Part shown: one piece after another, positions 53,838 to 61,805 of the stretch
Layout: every line of letters begins with the position of its first letter
Position numbering within the stretch: the stretch's first letter is position 1
DNA from: an uncultured Bacteroidales bacterium
GTDB taxonomy: Bacteria > Bacteroidota > Bacteroidia > Bacteroidales > Paludibacteraceae
NCBI GenBank assembly: GCA_900319005.1
Contig: ONMV01000006.1
Coordinates: 1-64,000, forward strand
Length of the DNA: 64,000 bases
Direction of reading: 5' to 3'
Made by a program: the position numbers and the translations under genes
Notes under the pieces: generated by a model
Seen by the model: the letters and a program-made list of their open reading frames with translations, nothing else
Databases searched by the model: none
Told to the model about the DNA's origin: nothing

Positions 53838-55910
53838 TCAATAAAGTTTATACGTTGTTTTCAACACCTTAAACTCTGTCCGTCGGTTGATCTGGTTGCA
53901 TATCTCCTGCTTGTCTGCCGGCAGACTTAGGATAAACGTCTCATCCAAGGCTTGCTCTACCGGTATCCACGAATAACGTTTATTAAGCGCTTTATCGGCA
54001 ATCACAGGCTTCGTTTTACCATAACCCACCGGTGTCAGACGTTCTTTCTCAATACCTTTTTTGATCAGGTAATCGCAGCAACTCTGCGCACGTTTTTGAC
54101 TCAAATCTAGGTTGAACTGATCATTACCCACCAAATCCGTGTGTGCGCTCAACTCAATCGTGATATTGGGGTTGTCATTCAGCAACTTAACTAACTGCTC
54201 CAACTCCCCTTCGCTGGCTTTGGTCACTTCCCATTTACCGAACTCATAGAAGATATTCTCCATCTTTACCGGCCTGCTTATCGGGTTAAGCATAAAGTTC
54301 ATCGTGTATGTCTTGCTGTCTTTCAGATCAAAGGTGTTCCATTGTTCTTTGGCATTCAGGTGTCCGCGTGCGGTCGCTAACATCACATACTTGACATCAC
54401 GTTTGATCTTGATCTTGTAACTGCCGTCTCGACGGGCGTTCACGCGGTTGTTCGTACCATCAGAGCCCACAATACGCAGTTTGGCGTCGGAGAGCGGATT
54501 GCCTTCCTCGTCCGTTACCACTCCTTCCGCAAAAAACTCCATCTCCGGCAGTCGGAAAGCATAAATCTTGTCATAACCTTTCTTTTCTCCGCGGTTGGAA
54601 GAGAAATAACCGTCCTGACTGTTTCCGGCGAATGTGATTCCGAAATCGTCGCCGGTTCCGTTGAACGGTGCTCCCATGTTATATAGCACCCACACAATGG
54701 AGTCGGTGAATGTGCTGTCTATTGTCGCTTTGAAAATATCCAAACCGCCGTAACCCGGATGACCGTTCGATGCGAAATAGAGTGTCCCATCGGCATGCAC
54801 GTACGGGTACATCTCATTGGCGGACGTGTTGATACCGCTGCCTAAGTTCTGCACGTTGACCCATTCGTTATTGTCCTTTTCTGCCATCCAAATATCTTTG
54901 CCCCCGATGCCGTTGGGCGCGTCACTCACGAAATAAAGCGTGTCGCCCGAAGGACTCAACGCCGGATGACCAACCGTGATCGAACTATCCGCAAACAACT
55001 TCACCTCCTGAGGTTCGCTCCATTCGCCGCTCGCACGTTCGCTGTAATAGATCTTCGCACCCAGATCCTTCCCGTTGATTGGTTTGGAATAGGTGAAGTA
55101 CATTCCTCTTCCGTCGCGGGTGAACGAACAAACACCTATCTCAGCGTTTCCGGCTTGTTTGCCGCCCGTCGAGTCGTTCTCCTGCTCTTTTTCCGGCGAG
55201 TCGTACAGACCCTCCGCCAACTCTATCTCTACCCATTCGCCGGCGGCATCCTTACGAGTCTGGTATAACTGAAAGAGTTGCTGACCCGTTACGTTACTCG
55301 GGCGCTTTAGGGTCTTCTTGCCTCCTTTCGGCTTCTCCTGACGGTTGGAAGTGAACATCAACGCATCGGATTTGTCGCCGATAAACATTGGCGCGAAGTT
55401 ACTTGTATGCCTCTGATTGAACTGCTTCGCTTCGCTAATCTTGTAGCGCGAACCCTCTTTCTTCCACTCGTCAATCTTTCCGCAAGCGTATTTACCGGCT
55501 TTCGCTACGTAGTTATCCGGATGTTTTTCCAGATATAACTCATAACTCTTGGCAGCATCTTTGTACTTGCCTTGGTATTGGAGCACCTGACCTGCATGCA
55601 GAAAGATTGTGGAATCCTGCAAATGATATTTGCATCGCAGCGCACTCTGGTAAGCGTTAGCTGCACGGGGATTATTAAGAATTCGGTAACACTCGCCTTG
55701 ACGATATGCTACATAACCTTTCAACTGACGATCTTTCTTGGCGCTCAGTCGTCCGTAACATTGTTTGTAGATATCTGCTGCGGTGTAATACTCACCGATG
55801 GCGAATTTCTTATCTGCCCGTTTGATACGTTGCTGCACGCTACATCCGGACAACACCACAGCCATCATCCCCACCGCACAAAGGAATAATATGTTTCTTC
55901 TATTTTTCAA
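53838..55910 (-). CDS. porE: Type IX secretion lipoprotein PorE
   Basis: 690 residues from a TTG at 55910 (MKNRRNILFLCAVGMMAVVLSGC), which yields a clean lipobox LSGC. Domain order fits PorE: TPR-like N-terminus (FAIGEYYTAADIYKQCYGRL), a WD40-like propeller (HPALSPSGDTLYFVSD, YPYVHADGTLYFASN), a carboxypeptidase-like domain (GVVTDEEGNPLSDAKLRIVG) and a C-terminal OmpA peptidoglycan-binding domain (SAHTDLVGNDQFNLDLSQKRAQ). PorE anchors the T9SS ring to the cell wall. The in-frame upstream codons come from a repeat, so a longer start is unlikely. Confidence 0.88.
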   Translation of the reverse strand: MKNRRNILFLCAVGMMAVVLSGCSVQQRIKRADKKFAIGEYYTAADIYKQCYGRLSAKKDRQLKGYVAYRQGECYRILNNPRAANAYQSALRCKYHLQDSTIFLHAGQVLQYQGKYKDAAKSYELYLEKHPDNYVAKAGKYACGKIDEWKKEGSRYKISEAKQFNQRHTSNFAPMFIGDKSDALMFTSNRQEKPKGGKKTLKRPSNVTGQQLFQLYQTRKDAAGEWVEIELAEGLYDSPEKEQENDSTGGKQAGNAEIGVCSFTRDGRGMYFTYSKPINGKDLGAKIYYSERASGEWSEPQEVKLFADSSITVGHPALSPSGDTLYFVSDAPNGIGGKDIWMAEKDNNEWVNVQNLGSGINTSANEMYPYVHADGTLYFASNGHPGYGGLDIFKATIDSTFTDSIVWVLYNMGAPFNGTGDDFGITFAGNSQDGYFSSNRGEKKGYDKIYAFRLPEMEFFAEGVVTDEEGNPLSDAKLRIVGSDGTNNRVNARRDGSYKIKIKRDVKYVMLATARGHLNAKEQWNTFDLKDSKTYTMNFMLNPISRPVKMENIFYEFGKWEVTKASEGELEQLVKLLNDNPNITIELSAHTDLVGNDQFNLDLSQKRAQSCCDYLIKKGIEKERLTPVGYGKTKPVIADKALNKRYSWIPVEQALDETFILSLPADKQEICNQINRRTEFKVLKTTYKLY

Positions 55911-55911
55911 T

Positions 55912-55972
55912 CGTTCAATATTTTCATTCGTCAATAAATCGTACCTCGTCAATCGTCCAATCGTCAATTTAG
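55912..55972. repeat. CGTCAATCGT-word repeat upstream of porE
   Basis: AATCGTTCAATATTTTCATT then TCGTCAATCGTCCAATCG. The TTG start of porE lies at its left edge and the last codons of the DUF1015 gene (HELN) at its right edge. Confidence 0.75.
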
Positions 55973-57307
55973 TTCGTGAACTATGAGTCCGCTCCGCAAC
56001 TTCGGCTCAAACCAAGTGGTCTTCGGCGGCATAATATTCCCGCTATCTGCGATGTCGATGATCTGTTGCATCGTAACTGGGTAGAGTGCTAACGCCATTT
56101 TCATTTCGCCGCTATCTACTCGCCGCTGCAACTCGCCCAATCCGCGAATACCGCCCACGAAATCTATCCGTTTGTCCGACCTGAGGTCCTTTATACCCAA
56201 TATCTTATCCAAAATCAAGTTGCTGGAGATCGTCACATCGAGAACCCCGATAGGATCTGCATCATTATATCGTCCTTCTTTAGCCGTCAGCGAGTACCAT
56301 TTCCCGCCTAAGTACAAACTGAAGTTATGCAACCCCTTCGGCTTTACCTCTGAGAAGTCATTCGTGCCGTTCGACGTCTCGTGATCACGTGATCTCGTGA
56401 TCTCGGAAACCTCAAAATCTGCTCCAAGGGCTTTCAAAAACTCTTCCTCGCTGAGTCCGTTCAGGTCCTTCACTACGCGGTTGTAATCGATGATATTCAG
56501 CTGATTATCAGGGAAGCACACCGCTAAGAAATACTCGTACTCGGGATTATTAATTTTTAATTTTTCATTTTTAATTTTTAATTCCCTTCCGACTCCCGCA
56601 GCGGCAGCACTTCGGTGGTGTCCGTCCGCAATATACATCGCCGGTATCTCGGCAAAGATTTCCGTGATTCGGTCGATGGTCTTCTTGTCGTTGATGACCC
56701 AGAACGTGTGTCGGAATCCTTCCGGAGCTGCTACGAAATCATATTCTGGCGTACCCTTGGTCACTTCCGCAACGATCGCATCCAGATCATCACGATGCGG
56801 ATAAGCAAAGAACACCGGCTCCATGTTCGCATTCAATGTTCGGACATGCTTCATCCGGTCTTCCTCTTTGTCGCGACGAGTCAACTCATGCTTCTTGATT
56901 CGTCCCTCCAAGTAATCATCCACCCACGCGCCGACTACCAAACCATACTGAGTCTTGCTGTTTTTGCCGGAAAGACCTTCCTTTCCTCCCTCCTTTTGGG
57001 GAAGGGTCGGGGAGAGGTTCATCGTCTGCGCATAAACATAATAATGCTCCTCCTGATCTTGCTCTAACCAGCCTTTCAACCGAAAACGCTTGTATTGCTG
57101 CAATGCCTCATTATAGACGCGAGGGTCATGTTCGTCTGTTCCTTCTGGAAAATTGATCTCCGGCTTGATGATGTGATACAGACTCATCTCATTACCCATC
57201 GCTTCCGCACGTGCCTCTTCACTATTGAGTACATCATACGGACGGCTACTCACTTTTTCCACCAACTCTTTCGGCGGACGGATTCCTTTAAAAGGTTTGA
57301 TTTTCAT
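55964..57307 (-). CDS. DUF1015-family protein with multiple inserted repeats
   Basis: 447 residues. The family signature GIRPPKELVEKVSSRPYDVL at the start, HVRTLNANMEPVFFAYPH, MYIADGHHRSAAAAG and a C-terminal DKILGIKDLRSDKRIDFVGG identify it; role unknown, often near sugar or serine metabolism. At least three segments do not fit the family and match repeat words: SPTLPQKEGGKEGL (56983-57018), LKIKNEKLKIN (56548-56584) and ITRSRDHETSNG (56380-56405, GTGATCACGTGATC words). It is the most repeat-invaded gene in the window. Confidence 0.85.
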   Translation of the reverse strand: MKIKPFKGIRPPKELVEKVSSRPYDVLNSEEARAEAMGNEMSLYHIIKPEINFPEGTDEHDPRVYNEALQQYKRFRLKGWLEQDQEEHYYVYAQTMNLSPTLPQKEGGKEGLSGKNSKTQYGLVVGAWVDDYLEGRIKKHELTRRDKEEDRMKHVRTLNANMEPVFFAYPHRDDLDAIVAEVTKGTPEYDFVAAPEGFRHTFWVINDKKTIDRITEIFAEIPAMYIADGHHRSAAAAGVGRELKIKNEKLKINNPEYEYFLAVCFPDNQLNIIDYNRVVKDLNGLSEEEFLKALGADFEVSEITRSRDHETSNGTNDFSEVKPKGLHNFSLYLGGKWYSLTAKEGRYNDADPIGVLDVTISSNLILDKILGIKDLRSDKRIDFVGGIRGLGELQRRVDSGEMKMALALYPVTMQQIIDIADSGNIMPPKTTWFEPKLRSGLIVHELN

Positions 57308-57309
57308 AA

Positions 57310-57398
57310 AATCATTTACGATTTTGTCATTTATATTTATTTGTTCAAATTAGCCAAATGGTACATAAATGGTACATGGTAAATGAACAAATGGTACA
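57310..57398. repeat. AAATGGTACAT-word repeat downstream of bactofilin
   Basis: AAATGGTACATAAATGGTAC and two more units close the bactofilin gene and separate it from the DUF1015 gene. Confidence 0.65.
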
Positions 57399-57764
57399 TT
57401 ATGCCTTCTTCTCAATAGAAGGCGCACCGCCCATCTTGCAGGTTCCGTTGAACAATGCACCCGGTTCTACGATCAGCGTCTTGGTATGTACATCGCCGTT
57501 GATCTTGCCGTTTGCGCGAAGACTCAACTGTTGTGCACAGGTGATCTTGCCTTCCATCAGACCTAATATCTCTGCGTTCGTGCAAACAACGGTACCTTTG
57601 ATACGACCGGCCTCGCCGATAACTACCTTACCGTTGCAATTCAGATCGCCCTCTATCAGACCATCGATACGAAAATCGCTATCTGCTGTAATGTTTCCCA
57701 CAATCTTACTTCCTGCGGTCAATGCGTTGAACATCATGCCGCTTTGTTGTTTGTCATTTGCCAT
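57399..57764 (-). CDS. Bactofilin
   Basis: 121 residues. The beta-helix pattern of bactofilins is clear: SKIVGNITADSDFRIDGLIEGDLNCNGKVVIGEAGRIKGTVVC, then KITCAQQLSLRANGKINGDV. Bactofilins form filaments at the membrane and shape peptidoglycan synthesis. Preceded by a leader with repeats of ACGCGTGCATTTT. The last codon KA and the stop come from an AAATGGTACATTAT word. Confidence 0.9.
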   Translation of the reverse strand: MANDKQQSGMMFNALTAGSKIVGNITADSDFRIDGLIEGDLNCNGKVVIGEAGRIKGTVVCTNAEILGLMEGKITCAQQLSLRANGKINGDVHTKTLIVEPGALFNGTCKMGGAPSIEKKA

Positions 57765-57769
57765 AATTC

Positions 57770-57916
57770 CTATGTTTTTAGTATTAATTCCTTATTCTTT
57801 TTGTGTGTCTTTTTGTGCGTTCCTATACATACGCACGCGTGCATTTTACATCTACTCACGCGTGCATTTTTAATATTCGCACGCGTCATTTTTATCCCTT
57901 TTACGTGCACGCACAT
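57770..57916 (-). CDS. Short basic upstream reading frame in the bactofilin leader
   Basis: 48 codons starting MCVHVKGIKMTRANI and ending KNKELILKT five bases before bactofilin. It begins only about ten bases after the promoter. The peptide is rich in Lys, His and Cys and is encoded mainly by the ACGCGTGCATTTT repeats (57832, 57856, 57878). It may be a leader peptide or a chance frame. Confidence 0.3.
   Translation of the reverse strand: MCVHVKGIKMTRANIKNARVSRCKMHACVCIGTHKKTHKKNKELILKT
57832..57914. repeat. ACGCGTGCATTTT direct repeats in bactofilin leader
   Basis: CGCACGCGTGCATTTT at 57832, CTCACGCGTGCATTTT at 57856, CGCACGCGTCATTTTT at 57878 and ACGTGCACGCAC at 57903, spaced 24 and 22 bases. 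The spacing is close to two helical turns, as for a multi-site binding protein, but function is unknown. Confidence 0.6.
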
Positions 57917-57926
57917 AATTCGGCTG

Positions 57927-57958
57927 CAAAGATACAAAAAAAAAATGACATATGCAAA
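57927..57958 (-). promoter_or_regulatory. Promoter of bactofilin
   Basis: Minus-strand TTGCATATGTCATTTTTTTT (from 57957), 20-base spacer and TATCTTTG (57934-57927) then CAGCCG. Confidence 0.85.
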
Positions 57959-58029
57959 TTTGTATGCCTTTTTTCTAAAATTATCCCGAAACTCCTCCCT
58001 GAATATCCCTTGTATTTCACCTTCTTCCA

Positions 58030-58070
58030 ACACAGGATTAACACAGCATTAACACAGCATTAACACAAGA
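58030..58070. repeat. Three tandem ATTAACACAGC units
   Basis: GGATTAACACAGCATTAACA continues for a third unit. It lies upstream of prsW, outside the promoter. The rest of the gap between bactofilin and prsW has no gene. Confidence 0.7.
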
Positions 58071-58143
58071 TATTCGGAATGTCACAAATGCGTAACCGAA
58101 AAACCACCGCAAAACCCGAACATCAAAAATTATCGCGCAAAAA

Positions 58144-58175
58144 CTTGTGTATGTCAGATTTTTATTGTACTTTTG
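58144..58175 (+). promoter_or_regulatory. Promoter of prsW
   Basis: TTGTGTATGTC at 58145, 20-base spacer and TACTTTTG at 58168-58175, followed by CACCCG. Confidence 0.8.
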
Positions 58176-58222
58176 CACCCGAATTGGCTGAATCCGAACA
58201 CACACATTAATCAGACATATCT

Positions 58223-58906
58223 ATGTATATCATGCTTATTGCGGCATTGTTGCCGGCCTTGTTACTCTTTCTTTACATCTGGAAAAAAGATGCTCAACCG
58301 GAGCCGTTCAAATGGCTATTCCGAGCCTTGCTTGCGGGTGTAATCATCTGTATTCCTGTTGCTTGCGTGGAGAATGTTATCCTTCATTGGCTCTTCGTAG
58401 GGGGTGAACCAACTACGCTCTTCGGTACGACCATTGAAGCCTTTTGCGTGGCTGCTATTCCGGAAGAAACTGCCAAACTGATAGCCTTATGGCTCGTCTT
58501 GCGCAAAAACCCTTATTTTGATGAGCATTTCGATGCCATCGTGTATGCCGTTTGTGTCGGACTCGGCTTTGCGGCAATTGAGAATGTGGCATATGTATTC
58601 TCTAGCGGAGAAGGGTGGGCTACGGTAGCTATTATGCGTGCTTTGCTCGCTGTTCCGGGACATTATGCATTTGCTATCCTAATGGGGTATTATTATGCCA
58701 TCTATCATTTCGTTGATCATTCTTCACAAACGGCTCTCAAGGTCCTGCTCATACCCATCTTGGCGCATGGAGTCTATGACGCGTTGGCGATGAGCGGATC
58801 CGTTGATCCGGTTGCCGGGGGAATATGTTTCTCTGCGCTCATTTATTTCTGTATTAAACTGCAGAAAGCTGCTAAAATGAAAGTAAACGAACTCGTAGCG
58901 CACTAA
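58223..58906 (+). CDS. PrsW-family intramembrane protease
   Basis: 227 residues with about seven hydrophobic helices. PEETAKLIALWL carries the EExxK motif, GLGFAAIENVAY and VPGHYAFAI supply further conserved acidic and His residues, and ILAHGVYDALAM the last active-site His and Asp. PrsW-type glutamic proteases cut anti-sigma factors in the membrane; the target here is unknown. Single gene with its own promoter and a terminator that overlaps the next promoter. Confidence 0.88.
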   Translation: MYIMLIAALLPALLLFLYIWKKDAQPEPFKWLFRALLAGVIICIPVACVENVILHWLFVGGEPTTLFGTTIEAFCVAAIPEETAKLIALWLVLRKNPYFDEHFDAIVYAVCVGLGFAAIENVAYVFSSGEGWATVAIMRALLAVPGHYAFAILMGYYYAIYHFVDHSSQTALKVLLIPILAHGVYDALAMSGSVDPVAGGICFSALIYFCIKLQKAAKMKVNELVAH

Positions 58907-58929
58907 AAATAGATAAATATACTTCAAAA

Positions 58930-58964
58930 ATGGCATACCCTCTTGTGTATGTCATTTTTTTTTT
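58930..58964 (+). terminator. Terminator of prsW overlapping the next promoter
   Basis: ATGGCATAC and GTATGTCAT form a 9-bp stem (one G-T) around CCTCTTGT, followed by ten T. Its right arm is the -33 region of the promoter at 58942-58973, so one sequence ends one transcript and starts the next. Confidence 0.75.
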
Positions 58965-58973
58965 GTACCTTTG
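58942..58973 (+). promoter_or_regulatory. Promoter of the small membrane protein gene
   Basis: TTGTGTATGTCATTTTTTTT at 58943, 20-base spacer and TACCTTTG at 58966-58973, followed by CAGCCG. Confidence 0.85.
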
Positions 58974-58994
58974 CAGCCGCAAAGGTTTTGAACG

Positions 58995-59204
58995 ATGAAA
59001 ACAATACTATTAACTATTGGTTTTTTGGCGGTAGCAATGCTGTTACTCTGTGTTGGAGTTATTCTGCGTAAGGATCATTCTTTCCGCTCCCAGCATATTC
59101 ATCAGAACGAGCGCCTAAAAAAGGATAATATCCATTGTGCGAAGACCATGGACAAAGAGGCCGAACGGAAAGCCGCAAGGAAATTAGACATAACAAAATT
59201 ATAG
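58995..59204 (+). CDS. Small membrane protein
   Basis: 69 residues. One N-terminal helix (LLTIGFLAVAMLLLCVGVIL) and a basic cytoplasmic or periplasmic tail with SFRSQHIHQNERLKKDNIHCAKTMDKEAERK. The H..N....K..I.C.....D pattern occurs in short Bacteroidetes membrane proteins of unknown role. Next gene is a Skp-like protein 70 bases on, after a GCCTAT-word repeat. Confidence 0.7.
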   Translation: MKTILLTIGFLAVAMLLLCVGVILRKDHSFRSQHIHQNERLKKDNIHCAKTMDKEAERKAARKLDITKL

Positions 59205-59210
59205 TTCTGC

Positions 59211-59252
59211 CTATTCCTGCCTATGAAGGCCTATAGCGGCCTATAAAATCGA
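59211..59252. repeat. GCCTAT-word repeat
   Basis: TGCCTATTCCTGCCTATGAA and GGCCTATAGCGGCCTATAAA, four or five GCCTAT units between two small genes. Confidence 0.7.
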
Positions 59253-59274
59253 AATCAATTAAAACAATTTAAAT

Positions 59275-59901
59275 ATGAACAACATTCAAACATTAATCAA
59301 TTCTGTTTTGGCAGCATGTGTGGTTGCCTTGTTTATTCTTTTCTTTGTCAGCAAACCCAAGTCATCGAATCCGGTTACGCAAGAGGTACAAGCGCAGGGT
59401 GAGTTGATGCCCATCGCAATCATCAACACCGATTCGATCCTCAAGCACTACACCTTGGCGGTTGAAGCTTCGGAAAAACTCATGAATCGTTATGAGGAAT
59501 CTACCGTAAAACTGGATACCAAGGCTAAATCGCTCCAGAAAGAGTACGACACTTTCCAACGCGACGTGATGGATTTTCAACGTAAAGTGGAGGCTAACGC
59601 TTTCCTTAGTCGTGAGCGTGCCGAGAGCGAGCAATCCAAATTGCAGAGGAAAGAGCAGCAACTCATGGCAAAACAGCAAGAACTGGAGAATCTCCGCCAG
59701 AAACTGAGCGCTGACTTCATGGCAGAGCAGAACGAGTTGACACAACAACTTCAGGATTCCGTGCAACAATATCTCCGCGAGTACAACGCCGATGGTCACT
59801 ATCATCTCGTCCTTAACGATGCCGTACTCATGAATAAAGTTGCCGGCTATGACATCACTAACCAAGTGATCGAAGCCCTCAACGCACGTTATAAGAAGTA
59901 A
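59275..59901 (+). CDS. OmpH/Skp-like periplasmic protein
   Basis: 208 residues. An N-terminal anchor (VLAACVVALFILFFVSK) is followed by IAIINTDSILKHYTLAVEASEKLM and a long coiled coil rich in Glu and Gln (SKLQRKEQQLMAKQQELENLRQKL), ending with a short beta segment (YHLVLNDAVLMNKVAGYDIT). This is the Skp/OmpH layout, a chaperone for outer-membrane proteins, here membrane-anchored. The Wzi-like barrel that follows could be a client (inference). Confidence 0.85.
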   Translation: MNNIQTLINSVLAACVVALFILFFVSKPKSSNPVTQEVQAQGELMPIAIINTDSILKHYTLAVEASEKLMNRYEESTVKLDTKAKSLQKEYDTFQRDVMDFQRKVEANAFLSRERAESEQSKLQRKEQQLMAKQQELENLRQKLSADFMAEQNELTQQLQDSVQQYLREYNADGHYHLVLNDAVLMNKVAGYDITNQVIEALNARYKK

Positions 59902-59920
59902 TTGAAAACGGAAAATTGAA

Positions 59921-59926
59921 AGGAGG
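59921..59926 (+). promoter_or_regulatory. Shine-Dalgarno-like site
   Basis: AGGAGG seven bases before the ATG at 59934. Clear Shine-Dalgarno sites are rare in this lineage; here the sequence also belongs to an intergenic GAAAATTGAAAGG word. It selects the ATG over the TTG at 59916. Confidence 0.5.
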
Positions 59927-59933
59927 AAAGACG

Positions 59934-61805
59934 ATGAATACAAATCAATCAAAATATCTTCAGAACTGGGGACTTGTTCTCCTTTCATTTTTCATCTTTC
60001 ACCTTTCACCTTCCTATGCTCAACGTATTCCGCAGGCGTTGGAGTACACGGAGATCTATGATTTCTTGGAGGAACTGACTACCGATGGAATCATCCATTC
60101 CAATGCTGCCATCAAACCCTATACACGCGATGCTATCGCACGTATGTTAGCAGAGGCACAGACCAAGGACTCGCTCCTCAATCGTCGGCAACGCGATGAT
60201 CTGCAGTTCTATATGCAGGATTACGCGTTGGAGCTCGATACGCTGCCCACGTATTATTCCTATGGGCATCGTCATGTCACGCAATGGAAAACAAACGTCT
60301 CGAACCTCAGTCTGGCGGACCCGAGTCTGCATATCCTGACTAAGAACAAAATCTTCAAAATGCGTGTCCGTCCGATCCTTGGTATGGACCTGACGTACAA
60401 TACCAAAGGGCTGCTCCAACATCGATGGTATGGTATTGATATCCAGATGGATATAGCCAAACATCTGTCTATCTGGGGTTCTATCCGTGATAATAGTTGG
60501 GGCGGTTTGGGAGTGAACGGCTCGAAGATCCATTTCGGTTGGACGCGCGTCGGAGACCGGATGGTGGGAATACCTGCCCTCAATAATATACCGGGTGTGC
60601 AATACAAGGAAGCAAACTACGGTGGTGATTTCTCGGATTCACGTGGCGGTATCTCTTTATATACATGGTGGGGATCTGTCGGTATTCAGCGGGAGCGAAT
60701 CCAATGGGGGGATGCACAACATTGCTCTAACATCCTTTCTGCGCATAATCCGGCTGTCCCGATGTTCACAATCCAACTCACACCCTGCAAATGGTTTCAG
60801 TTCGATTATTTCCATGCATGGCTGCCTTCGAACGTGATTGATTCCACCTATTACTATGTGGAGCGGCAGGAAGAAGATGTCTTTCAGCGTGAGTATCGTC
60901 CCCAGAATAAATTCATGGCGGCGAATATGTTCACCTTCATGCCAATTAAGTATATCCAGTTCTCTTTCGGTAACTCGATTATTTATGCCGAACGGAGTGT
61001 GCAAGCGCAGTTCTTTATCCCCTTCGCATTCTTCAAATCACTCGACCACCTTTTTACAAAAGGTGTGAACTCCGAGAACCAGAACTCGCAAGTCTTTGCT
61101 TCGATTTCCATCCGACCGACCGATCATCTGCGCTTGTATGGCTCATTCTTCTTGGATGAGTTCAAGTTTGCACGACTCAAACCATCCAATCCGGAGCATA
61201 ATCCGATCTCCTATCTGGTGGGGTTCAATTGGAGCGGTTGGCCGGTAAAAGGACTCAGTCTTAGAGGTGAGTTCATGCGCGCGTACATAGCGTGCTACAC
61301 GCATTCTATTAAGGTGCTTGAATATACCTCCAATAGTTTCAACATGGGACATTACATGGGCGATAACGCACAGAGTATCTTCCTCCAACTCGCCTATCGT
61401 CCCACACGCTCATTGCGTCTGACACTTGATTTCACGCAGGATACCAAATATCGTGCCTTCGATTATGTGCGTAAGAACATCGCAGGTACGCGTATTCCGG
61501 ATCCTATTATTGCACAGAAACCCTTCTCGGAGAAGATTTGGCGCAATAACCAACTCCGGTTCCGTGCTATCTATGAAGTGTTCAATAACTGCTACGCGCA
61601 TGTCGATTTTACGTACAGCAATATACGTGCTTATACGCCTTCTTCGCCCCGTATTGAAGGAGAAGACCGCGGATGGTATGCGGATGGTTCGTCTATGGAA
61701 TTGGCAGGTGATGAACTGAAAAAGTACTACTTAGACAAATACACCCCTGCATATCTGCAAGGGAGTAAGTTCACATTCACTTGTGGGCTGAGTTTCGGCT
61801 TCTAA
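59934..61805 (+). CDS. Outer-membrane barrel, capsule-assembly Wzi-like
   Basis: 623 residues. The signal peptide LVLLSFFIFHLSPSYAQ is encoded by repeat words (TTTCATTTTTCATCTTTC, 59979-60012). The mature part begins RIPQALEYTEIYDFLEELTTDGIIHSNAA and then alternates beta strands (MRVRPILGMDLTYNTKG, HLSIWGSIRDNSWGG, FTCGLSFGF at the end), the pattern of Wzi-like outer-membrane proteins that hold surface polysaccharide. Family assignment is tentative because no hallmark motif is visible. Confidence 0.7.
   Translation: MNTNQSKYLQNWGLVLLSFFIFHLSPSYAQRIPQALEYTEIYDFLEELTTDGIIHSNAAIKPYTRDAIARMLAEAQTKDSLLNRRQRDDLQFYMQDYALELDTLPTYYSYGHRHVTQWKTNVSNLSLADPSLHILTKNKIFKMRVRPILGMDLTYNTKGLLQHRWYGIDIQMDIAKHLSIWGSIRDNSWGGLGVNGSKIHFGWTRVGDRMVGIPALNNIPGVQYKEANYGGDFSDSRGGISLYTWWGSVGIQRERIQWGDAQHCSNILSAHNPAVPMFTIQLTPCKWFQFDYFHAWLPSNVIDSTYYYVERQEEDVFQREYRPQNKFMAANMFTFMPIKYIQFSFGNSIIYAERSVQAQFFIPFAFFKSLDHLFTKGVNSENQNSQVFASISIRPTDHLRLYGSFFLDEFKFARLKPSNPEHNPISYLVGFNWSGWPVKGLSLRGEFMRAYIACYTHSIKVLEYTSNSFNMGHYMGDNAQSIFLQLAYRPTRSLRLTLDFTQDTKYRAFDYVRKNIAGTRIPDPIIAQKPFSEKIWRNNQLRFRAIYEVFNNCYAHVDFTYSNIRAYTPSSPRIEGEDRGWYADGSSMELAGDELKKYYLDKYTPAYLQGSKFTFTCGLSFGF

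Noticed and set aside
59916-59933. TTG start for the Wzi-like protein giving MKGGKTM
   Set aside because: AGGAGG lies at a proper distance from the ATG at 59934 and would be inside the longer coding region; the ATG gives a normal signal peptide.
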